A stretch of 51,196 nt of DNA from Devosia sp. LC5 (lineage in GTDB: Bacteria > Pseudomonadota > Alphaproteobacteria > Rhizobiales > Devosiaceae). The stretch is taken from assembly GCF_000735585.1 (NCBI RefSeq), contig NZ_JNNO01000020.1, positions 1-51,196 on the forward strand, given 5' to 3'. The translations under genes and the position numbers were made by a program. Every line of letters starts with the position of its first letter. The stretch's first letter is position 1. The notes under the pieces are model-generated. The model was not told the origin of the DNA and did no database searches. It was given only the letters and a program-made list of their open reading frames with translations. Positions 44,903 to 51,196 of this stretch are shown one piece after another.

Positions 44903-46486
44903 GGCGCGGCGCGCAGCACTTCGGGCGCGATGCCCTTGCTGGCCTGGTTTTGCTGGTGAAAGGCGATGAATGCCTTGGCGGGGAGGGGCCTGGCATAGAG
45001 CCAGCCCTGGCCGAAACCGACCGCCTGATCGATCAGATAATCGGCCTGTTCCTGGGTCTCGATTCCCTCGGCGACGGTGAACAGGCCAAGGGTTTTGGCC
45101 ATGGCGATAATGTGCGGGGTGACCGAACTGGTGGCGCTGCCTTTGCCGATCGTGTCGATGAAGGATTTGTCGATCTTGAGCGCGTCGAGCGGCAAGTCCT
45201 GCAGATATTGCAAGCTGGAATAGCCGGTGCCGAAATCGTCGATGGCGACGGAATGGCCCATGGCGCGAGCCCGGCTCATGGTGGCGCGGGCGGCTTCTAT
45301 ATCGATGAAACCCCGTTCGGTGGCTTCGAGCCAGATTTGCTGGGGCCTGATGCCGGCGTTGCGCAGCTTGTGCTCAAGGATTGGCAGCATGCGGCCGGTG
45401 CGGATGTCGTCGGCGCAGAAGTTGACGGCGACGTGCAGCGAGCGGTCGGCAACCAGTGTCGTGCCTAGATCGGCAATGACGGCCTCGATCACCTGATCGG
45501 TGATGGGCAGGATGAGGCCGCTTTCCTCGGCGAGGGGGATGAACAGATCCGGGCGGACCATGGTGCCATCAGGCCGTCGCCAGCGCACCAGGGCTTCGGC
45601 ACCGACGCAAATGCCGGATTTGAGTTCGATGAGCGGCTGGTAGTGGACGACAAAATTCACGGTTGCGCACGGCGCGGGCCAATTCGCTGGCCGGGGAGAG
45701 GCGCTTGCGCGAGACCCAGATGATGGCGCCCACGATCAGCGCCGCTATGGCAATGCCGATGGGCAGCAGGACCAGCAATTGGCGTTGCAGGCCGGCAAGG
45801 ATGGTGCTGCGCGGGCTGGTTGCCATGGTGAGCCAGCCATTTTGCCCGGCGACTGAAAAGATGGTGCCGTCATCCATGCCGCTGCCAGGACTGGCTACGA
45901 GCGAGGCGAGCAAGGCCGGGTTGGGTATGTTGTTTGCGCTGATCAGCGTGCCGTTTTCATGGGCGATGACCAGGCCGGAACTGGTGTCATCATTCACATC
46001 GACAAAACGCTGCGGATCGACCAGCACGCTATAGGAACCGAGCTGGAAACCCATGACCGGCCGCCCATCGCTGACGATGCTGGACTGGAAGGGGGCGGTG
46101 ATGGCGATGCCATTGGCTGTGGTGAAATCGGCGGGAGCCATCGGGACTGGCGTTTTGGTGATGCCCCAGGAGGTGCATTTCAGCAGACCACCCACGAAAT
46201 AGCCGACCTCGTTGATCGTGCCCGTCGTGGTCAGTGCTCGCATTTCGGCGATATGCGGTTCCGAGCAGGGCACAAGGTCTGTGGCATTGATGGTCTCGAG
46301 CGCCTGGCCGGCGTCGTCAATGGTCATATTGATGCGTGTGATGAGGCGTTCGGCGAGCGCGGAGAGGCGCTCCTGCTCCCCGTTCAGGGCCAGTTGCCAG
46401 GATAGGTAAGCAGCGGCGGCCAAGGGCAGGGCTGCACCAAATGTGGCCAATACCGCGCCGAGCAGGATCACATTGCGTGATGTCAC
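44899..46486 (-). pseudogene. CSS-motif EAL-domain cyclic-di-GMP phosphodiesterase, frameshifted
   Basis: A 5' part (46486 to about 45655) encodes a signal helix, a periplasmic CSS domain (CSEPHI and CTSWGI) and a second membrane helix near RKRLSPASELARAVRNREF. A 3' part in the next frame (from about 45660 to 44899) encodes an intact EAL domain: FVVHYQPLIELKSG, GAEALVRWRR, AVNFCADD, IDDFGTGYSSLQYL. They join seamlessly if one T is removed from the run TTTT at minus positions 45655-45652 (GAATTTTGTC would be GAATTTGTC). As read, the gene makes a truncated protein ending at 45569. Causes could be real mutation, phase variation or a sequencing error; all catalytic EAL residues are kept. Confidence 0.8.
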
Positions 46487-46640
46487 CGGTCGCGTTCCTC
46501 GCCGTCGAGTGAGGCGCCATCTGACGGAGCGGGCGGGTGATGGTCAATCGCGCAGGCTTGGGCTGGCTAATACTTGGTAAGCGCAAGGACTTGCGCCAAA
46601 GGGGAGATGGAGTCAGCCTTGGGGTACGAGGAGAGGTGTC

Positions 46641-46913
46641 ATGTGCCGCAATATCCGAACCCTGTTTAATTTCGAGCCGCCCGCCACGCGCAATGAAATG
46701 CACGATGCCTCGCTGCAATTCGTGCGCAAGATTTCGGGCTATACCCACCCGTCCAAAGCCAATGAGGCCGCCTTTCACGCCGCCGTCGAGGAGATCGAGG
46801 CGGTGGTGCGCAAGCTGCTCAAATCGCTCGATACCGATGCGCCACCCAAAGACCGCGAAGTGGTTGCGGCCAAGGCGCGCGAGCGGGCCCGCGAACGATA
46901 CGGCGCAGCTTAA
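46641..46913 (+). CDS. DUF2277 protein
   Basis: The 90-residue protein matches DUF2277 in full: MCRNIRTLFNFEPPATRNEM, YTHPSKANEAAFHAAVEEIE and KARERARERYG. Function is unknown for the family. It is preceded by GGAGAGGTGTC and lies between the broken EAL gene (divergent) and the DUF1328 gene. Confidence 0.9.
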   Translation: MCRNIRTLFNFEPPATRNEMHDASLQFVRKISGYTHPSKANEAAFHAAVEEIEAVVRKLLKSLDTDAPPKDREVVAAKARERARERYGAA

Positions 46914-46973
46914 GGCGGAACGGCCTGTGGTGGCGGCGCGTTGACGAGGGTAAGCCGCCACAAGGAATTCACC

Positions 46974-47147
46974 ATGCTGCAATTGCTCATTCTTCTCGTC
47001 GTCGTCGCATTGGTTGCCGGTGCGCTTGGGTTCACCGGCATAGCTGCGGGCGCCGCGGCACTGGCCAAGATCATTTTCTTCATCATGCTGATCGGCATCG
47101 CCATTATTGTCCTGCTGGCGCTCACGGGCCTGGCGATCATTTTCTAG
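46974..47147 (+). CDS. DUF1328 small membrane protein
   Basis: The 57-residue protein is two hydrophobic helices (MLQLLILLVVVALVAGALGF and AKIIFFIMLIGIAIIVLLAL) around a Gly/Ala turn TGIAAGAAA, the DUF1328/YtjA pattern. The ATG at 46974 follows AAGGAATTCACC. It is an inner-membrane protein of unknown role, often linked to stress. The aldo/keto reductase gene starts 19 bp later, so both may be co-transcribed. Confidence 0.88.
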   Translation: MLQLLILLVVVALVAGALGFTGIAAGAAALAKIIFFIMLIGIAIIVLLALTGLAIIF

Positions 47148-47166
47148 CCTCAAAGGATTTTTTACG

Positions 47167-48003
47167 ATGGCGGATATTCCGACAATCACGCTCAATGACG
47201 GCCGGACCATTCCCCAATTGGGGTTTGGCGTCTGGCAGATACCCAATAATGCAGTGGGTGCGGCGATTGCCGTGGCGCTACAGGCTGGGTATCGCTCGAT
47301 CGATACGGCGCAGGGTTATAGCAACGAGCAGGGTGTTGGGGCCGCGATCAAGGACAGTGGACTGGCGCGCGAAGAGCTGTTCATCACCTCCAAGCTGCGC
47401 ACACGCGACCAAGGGTATGATGCGACGCTCAAATCGTTCATGGGATCGCTGGACCGGCTGGGTCTTGATTATCTCGACCTGTTCCTGATCCACTGGCCCG
47501 TACCGGCGCAGGACAAATATTCCGACACCTGGAAGGCCTTCGTGCAATTGCAGCGCGATGGCCGGATCCGCTCGATCGGGGTGTCCAATTTCCTGCCCGA
47601 GCATCTTGAGCGCATCATTGGCGATAGCGGCGTTGCGCCAGCGGTCAACCAGATCGAGTTGCATCCCGAATTCCAGCAGCGCGACGTGCGCGACCTGCAC
47701 AAGCGGCACAATATTGCCATTGAGAGCTATAGCCCGCTCGGCAGCGGCGCGGCGCTGGACAATGCCACGATTGGCGAGATTGCCAGCAAGCATGGCAAGA
47801 GCCCGGCGCAGGCGATCATTCGCTGGCATATCCAGGAGGGGCTGATCGTCATCCCCAAATCGGTGCATGCCGACCGCATCCGGGCCAATGCAGATGTGTT
47901 CGATTTCGAACTCGATGCGGACGACATGGCCAAGATCGCCGCGCTGGATCGCGCCAATGGCAAGGTTGGCAGCGATCCGGCGACCAATAACGCGATCTGG
48001 TAG
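47167..48003 (+). CDS. Aldo/keto reductase (2,5-diketogluconate reductase-like)
   Basis: The 278-residue TIM-barrel NADPH oxidoreductase has the catalytic tetrad in SIDTAQGYSNEQ (Asp, Tyr), FITSKLRT (Lys) and LFLIHWPVP (His), plus the closing cofactor motif VIPKSVHADRIRAN. The start at 47167 gives the usual MADIPTITLNDGRTIPQLGF N-terminus; an upstream in-frame start would read through the DUF1328 gene. Physiological carbonyl substrate is unknown. Confidence 0.93.
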   Translation: MADIPTITLNDGRTIPQLGFGVWQIPNNAVGAAIAVALQAGYRSIDTAQGYSNEQGVGAAIKDSGLAREELFITSKLRTRDQGYDATLKSFMGSLDRLGLDYLDLFLIHWPVPAQDKYSDTWKAFVQLQRDGRIRSIGVSNFLPEHLERIIGDSGVAPAVNQIELHPEFQQRDVRDLHKRHNIAIESYSPLGSGAALDNATIGEIASKHGKSPAQAIIRWHIQEGLIVIPKSVHADRIRANADVFDFELDADDMAKIAALDRANGKVGSDPATNNAIW

Positions 48004-48005
48004 GG

Positions 48006-48473
48006 TTAGAGCTTGAGCTTGAAGCCTTCGTGGCTTTTGGCGAAACCGAGTTTTTCGTAGAAGCGGTGCGCGTCCACGCGGACCTTGTTCGAGGTCAGCT
48101 GGACCAGTCCGCATCCGGCTTCACGGCAGCGTTCTATGGCCCATTTCACCATGATGCTGCCGTAGCCGCCGCCGCGCAGGTCGCTGCGGATATGCACGTT
48201 TTCGAGCAGGCCCCGCTTCATGCCGAAATTGGGCAGGCCGGGGAGGTAGCTGATCTGCAGAGTGCCGACGACTTCGCCGTCTTTTTCGGCGACGACCAGG
48301 CGGTGCTTGGGATCGGCGGCGATTTCGTCAAAGGCGGCACGATAGCGCGGATCGTCCAGCGTGGCCGGATCGAGCGGTGGCGTATCGGCGCCACGGGCAT
48401 CGCCTGCATGGCTGAGCTTGAGCATGGTGGGGATGTCGGCGGGTGTGGCGTCGCGAAAGGTCAGGTCGGTCAT
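48006..48473 (-). CDS. GNAT family N-acetyltransferase
   Basis: The 155-residue GNAT protein begins MTDLTFRDATPADIPTMLKL and has the acetyl-CoA loop VHIRSDLRGGGYGSIMVKWA and the closing RFYEKLGFAKSHEGFKL. The ATG at 48473 was chosen by homology to this N-terminus; longer in-frame starts give an unrelated 59-residue extension, and the ribosome site is weak. It is convergent with the reductase gene, with 2 bp between stops. Substrate is unknown. Confidence 0.88.
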   Translation of the reverse strand: MTDLTFRDATPADIPTMLKLSHAGDARGADTPPLDPATLDDPRYRAAFDEIAADPKHRLVVAEKDGEVVGTLQISYLPGLPNFGMKRGLLENVHIRSDLRGGGYGSIMVKWAIERCREAGCGLVQLTSNKVRVDAHRFYEKLGFAKSHEGFKLKL

Positions 48474-48712
48474 GGCTGTGGCTCTGGGAAATGCTCGAGC
48501 AAATGACCAGTTTGCAGTCGCGCTTGCAAGTCGCCGGATTATCCTTGCCTGGCAGGCAATTGGTGCAACGCGGCCCTGCATAAAGCGGCATTGTGGGGTG
48601 GCGGGCTGACATTTTAGTGTCGGGGTGAACCGCAATCCCTTTGCGGCCATCCCACATTGCTGACGGTAACGGCGTTTTGTGCCGTGCCCTTGCGTCTGCC
48701 GGAGTATTTGCC

Positions 48713-49939
48713 GTGACCGATTCTTCCCACCCCTCTGTCGGGCTCGGCTCGCTGTCCACCAAGCTGGCGATCTTTGCCATGGCCATCGGTGCCTTCGGTA
48801 TTGGTACGGGCGAATTTGCGATCATGGGGCTGTTGCCAAATCTGGCGGGCGATCTGCGGATTTCCGAACCCGAGGCGGGGCATGTGATCAGCGCCTATGC
48901 GCTTGGCGTCGTGGTGGGGGCGCCACTGATCGCCATATTGTTCGCCAAGGTGCCGCGCAAGCCGCTGATGCTGGGGCTTATGGCGCTGTTTGCGCTGGGC
49001 AATTTCGGCAGTGCCGCGGCGCCCGACTATCTGGCGCTGATTGCGCTGCGCTTTGTCAGCGGGCTGCCGCATGGCGCCTATTTCGGCATTGTCGCGCTGG
49101 TGGCGGCCTCCATGGTGGATGTGGGCTATCGCGCCCGCGCCGTTGGCCGGGTGATGCTGGGGCTGACCATTGCCACGCTGATCGGCATGCCGATGGCGAC
49201 GTGGCTGGGCCAATATATGGGCTGGCGGCCGACCTTTACCGGGGTGGGCATTGTCGGGGTGCTGGCGCTGGTGATGATCGCGCGCTTTGCGCCCATGGTG
49301 GCGCTGGCCGATGGGGCGAGTCCCTTACGCGAATTGAGTGCGCTCAAGCGCCCGCAGGTGTGGCTGACGCTGGCGATCAGCGCGGTTGGCTGCGGCGGGA
49401 TGTTTGCGGTGTTCACCTATGTGGTGCCGCTGCTGACCGAGGTGACGGGTATTGCCATGGTTTGGGTGCCGTTGGTGCTGGCGCTGTTCGGCATCGGCAT
49501 GACGCTGGGCAATATTCTGGGTGCCTATATGGCCGACAAGGCGCTGATGGCGACCATCGGCGGCATGCTGGCGTTCAATGTGGTGAGCCTGGCGATCATT
49601 CCTTTTACCGCGCAATTCTGGCTGACGGCTTCGATCAGCGTGCTGCTGGTGGGCTTCACCGTGGCCATCGGCACGGCCTTGCAGACGCGGTTGATGGATG
49701 TGGCAGCCGAAGGGCAGACGCTGGCGGCGACGCTCAACCATGCAGCGTTCAACATGGCCAATGCGCTGGGGGCGCTGCTGGGCGGGTTGGCGATTTCGGC
49801 GGGCTATGGCTGGGGATCGACCGGCGTGGTCGGGGCGATCATGGCCGTTGGCGGGCTGATTCTGTTCTTCATCTCGCTGGCGCTGGACCGCAAGACGCAG
49901 CGCTGGGAACCGCTGGATGTGGTGGCGGAAGCCGCCTGA
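48713..49939 (+). CDS. MFS efflux transporter, AraJ/DHA1-like
   Basis: The 408-residue protein has about 12 transmembrane helices and MFS features such as GIGTGEFAIMGLLPNLAGDL after helix 1, PHGAYFGIVALVAASM in the fifth, and the loop-2 motif LFAKVPRKPLML. It resembles the AraJ/YdhP drug- or sugar-efflux group. GTG at 48713 with GGAG about 9 bp upstream is the likely start; a TTG 72 bp earlier is in frame. It ends before a shared terminator with ohr. Confidence 0.88.
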   Translation: MTDSSHPSVGLGSLSTKLAIFAMAIGAFGIGTGEFAIMGLLPNLAGDLRISEPEAGHVISAYALGVVVGAPLIAILFAKVPRKPLMLGLMALFALGNFGSAAAPDYLALIALRFVSGLPHGAYFGIVALVAASMVDVGYRARAVGRVMLGLTIATLIGMPMATWLGQYMGWRPTFTGVGIVGVLALVMIARFAPMVALADGASPLRELSALKRPQVWLTLAISAVGCGGMFAVFTYVVPLLTEVTGIAMVWVPLVLALFGIGMTLGNILGAYMADKALMATIGGMLAFNVVSLAIIPFTAQFWLTASISVLLVGFTVAIGTALQTRLMDVAAEGQTLAATLNHAAFNMANALGALLGGLAISAGYGWGSTGVVGAIMAVGGLILFFISLALDRKTQRWEPLDVVAEAA

Positions 49940-49962
49940 ACTTAGTTTGGTTTCAAAGATCG

Positions 49963-49992
49963 CAGCCGCCCAGACACAGGTCCGGGCGGCTG
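49963..49992. terminator. Bidirectional hairpin terminator between MFS and ohr genes
   Basis: CAGCCGCCC, loop of 12, GGGCGGCTG, then TCTTGTT on the plus strand. It sits 23 bp beyond the MFS stop and 8 bp beyond the convergent ohr stop. Confidence 0.75.
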
Positions 49993-50000
49993 TCTTGTTA

Positions 50001-50429
50001 TCAGGCGACGCTGAGCTTGACGTCGATATTGCCGCGCGTGGCGTTGGAATAGGGGCAGACCTGGTGGGCTTTTTCGACCAGCGCCAGGGCCGCGTCATGG
50101 TCCATGCCGGGAATGGTGACTTCGAGCGCGACGGCGATGCCGAAGCCGATGCCATTGGCGTTTTCGCCGAAGGAAACGGCAGCGTTGATGCTGGTTTCGT
50201 CGGGAACCTTGATCTTGTCGCCGCGGGCGACGGCCTTGATGGCGCCAAGGAAGCAGGCGGAATAACCGGCGGCGAAAAGCTGTTCAGGATTGGTGCCGGG
50301 GCCGCCATTGCCGCCCATTTCCTTGGGCGTATCGAGGGTAACCGAGAGGCGGCCGTCATCGGTGGCGCTGGTGCCGGTGCGGCCACCGGTCGAGGTGGCA
50401 TGGGCGGTGTAGATGGCTGATTTGATCAT
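50001..50429 (-). CDS. ohr: Organic hydroperoxide resistance protein Ohr
   Basis: The 142-residue OsmC-superfamily thiol peroxidase reduces organic hydroperoxides using lipoylated proteins. The two catalytic cysteines are in YSACFLGAI and VCPYSNATRGN, and the N-terminus KSAIYTAHATSTGGRTG is typical. The ATG at 50429 follows AAGGAG closely. It is divergent from the ohrR gene and separated from it by an operator-like palindrome, the standard arrangement. Confidence 0.94.
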   Translation of the reverse strand: MIKSAIYTAHATSTGGRTGTSATDDGRLSVTLDTPKEMGGNGGPGTNPEQLFAAGYSACFLGAIKAVARGDKIKVPDETSINAAVSFGENANGIGFGIAVALEVTIPGMDHDAALALVEKAHQVCPYSNATRGNIDVKLSVA

Positions 50430-50459
50430 TTTGTGTCTCCTTGGATGATTGTACATAGC

Positions 50460-50478
50460 GCGCAATTGAATTTTGCGC
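50460..50478. promoter_or_regulatory. OhrR operator candidate
   Basis: GCGCAA-TTGAATT-TTGCGC is an inverted repeat of 6 bp with a 7-bp AT-rich centre, located between ohr and ohrR. The sequence resembles AT-rich OhrR sites of other alphaproteobacteria, and a partial second site (GCGCAATCTAATTTATCG) runs on to 50491. Confidence 0.7.
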
Positions 50479-50519
50479 AATCTAATTTATCGTGATACAC
50501 TCTTGGCGGTGGTTGTGGA

Positions 50520-50975
50520 ATGGAGACTGGCGTGACCGACAAACCGGACCTGCTCAAGCTGGATTCGATGCTGTGCTTTGCCGTCTATGCGGCCGGGCAT
50601 GCTTTCACGCGATTTTACAAGCCGCGGCTGGACGCGCTGGGGCTGACCTATCCGCAATATCTGGTGTTCCTGGTGCTGTGGGAAGGCGACGGGCTGACGG
50701 TCAAGGCGCTGGGGGAACGGCTGCTGCTGGATTCGGGCACGATCACGCCGCTGCTCAAGCGGCTGGAGGCGCGCGGGCTGGTCGAGCGGCGGCGCGATGC
50801 AGAGGACGAGCGGCAGGTGCGGGTGTTGCTGACCGATGAGGGCCGCGCGCTGCGCGAGAAGGCGCTGAGCATTCCATTGGCCGTGGGCAAGGCCAGTGGA
50901 CTCGATATTGCGGGGGCCGATGCGCTGCGGCGTGAGCTGGTGAGCCTGCGGGAGCGGCTGGATGGGGTTGAGTGA
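50520..50975 (+). CDS. ohrR: MarR-family peroxide-sensing repressor OhrR
   Basis: The 151-residue protein is a MarR-type winged helix with the OhrR features [20 protein letters not shown], where the Cys is the expected peroxide-sensing residue, [19 protein letters not shown], and the DNA-binding segment [20 protein letters not shown] with wing [13 protein letters not shown]. The gene probably represses ohr and itself. The ATG at 50520 is given; a GTG at 50532 preceded by GGAG is an equally likely start (147 residues). Confidence 0.92.
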   Translation: METGVTDKPDLLKLDSMLCFAVYAAGHAFTRFYKPRLDALGLTYPQYLVFLVLWEGDGLTVKALGERLLLDSGTITPLLKRLEARGLVERRRDAEDERQVRVLLTDEGRALREKALSIPLAVGKASGLDIAGADALRRELVSLRERLDGVE

Positions 50976-51196
50976 GGGGCTCCGGAGCGTCAGGTCTGGT
51001 GTTTTGAGACTTGGCGACATCGCTCCCCCCTCTGAGCATCTTATGACCGGTGGGGACCGAGGGGGATAAGTGATCGGGCTGGAGGCAATCTGGTCCCCTC
51101 TCCCCTTGAGGGGAGGATGAGGGTGAATCGACATTCAGCCGGTGGGGCAACTGATAGATCGGTGCTCTCGCCACCCCACCCTGCCCTCCCCATCAA
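50976..51196. repeat. Tail region with C-rich repeat fragments
   Basis: Downstream of ohrR lies CCCCTCTCCCCTTGAGGGGA-GGATGAGGG near 51096-51123, a relative of the C-rich intergenic palindromes elsewhere in the window. No gene is supported before the window ends. Confidence 0.45.

Overview
The window is GC-rich, gene-dense chromosomal DNA from an alphaproteobacterium of the order Hyphomicrobiales. A Devosia-like genome is my best guess, and it is an inference from gene content: an lsrB/vtlR-type regulator beside trxB, KdgD-type glucarate catabolism, several sugar and peptide ABC transporters with LacI or GntR regulators, DUF2277 and DUF1328 genes, ohr/ohrR, and many palindromic intergenic repeats. 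I see no rRNA, tRNA, prophage, insertion sequence or CRISPR array.

Layout. 1-3.5 kb: two paralogous secreted SH3/crystallin-fold proteins, a YciA-type thioesterase, thymidine kinase and a DUF2147-like protein. 3.7-7.4 kb: an EamA permease, a class V aminotransferase behind an attenuator-like leader, an LTXXQ-like periplasmic protein and a GNAT enzyme. 7.4-16.7 kb: a carbohydrate-use locus with a binding protein, two permeases, an MsmX/UgpC-type ATPase and a PHP hydrolase on the minus strand, diverging from a LacI regulator and a GH38-like (DUF5054) hydrolase; two near-identical operator-like palindromes lie in the divergent promoter. 16.9-23.4 kb: a Dpp/Opp-type transporter without a binding protein, diverging from a GntR regulator, a mannonate dehydratase-like enzyme and 5-dehydro-4-deoxyglucarate dehydratase, which suggests uptake and breakdown of a uronate or aldarate compound. 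23.4-27.1 kb: a CBS protein, two small genes, a LacI regulator with three TTGAACCG-type operators, and an aspartate aminotransferase.

27.5-29.8 kb holds the most striking feature. On the minus strand, after a gene for a protein with a duplicated domain, are four consecutive small-RNA units. Each has the same 55-bp promoter plan (a box GCATGGCTGRC..., 11 bp, a TTG-type -35, 17 bp, a -10) and its own Rho-independent terminator. Two units show three CCUCCUCCC anti-Shine-Dalgarno motifs each, every one in the loop of a hairpin whose stem sequence differs between copies. One unit has a single motif and one has none. They resemble the alphaproteobacterial alpha-r14 (NfeR1) or cuckoo-type sRNAs and probably form a post-transcriptional regulatory module.

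29.8-43.1 kb: a HAD hydrolase, the greA-trxB-lsrB block, a PQQ-dependent sugar dehydrogenase, cspA, a TPR-methyltransferase, threonine aldolase, a CatB-type acetyltransferase, a PhyH-type dioxygenase and carB. 43.1-51.2 kb: an outer-membrane beta-barrel protein, a CSS-EAL cyclic-di-GMP phosphodiesterase gene broken by a one-base frameshift in a T run, DUF2277, DUF1328, an aldo/keto reductase, a GNAT enzyme, an MFS transporter and the divergent ohr/ohrR peroxide-resistance pair with a visible operator. No searches were run; assignments rest on recognised motifs, gene order and length.
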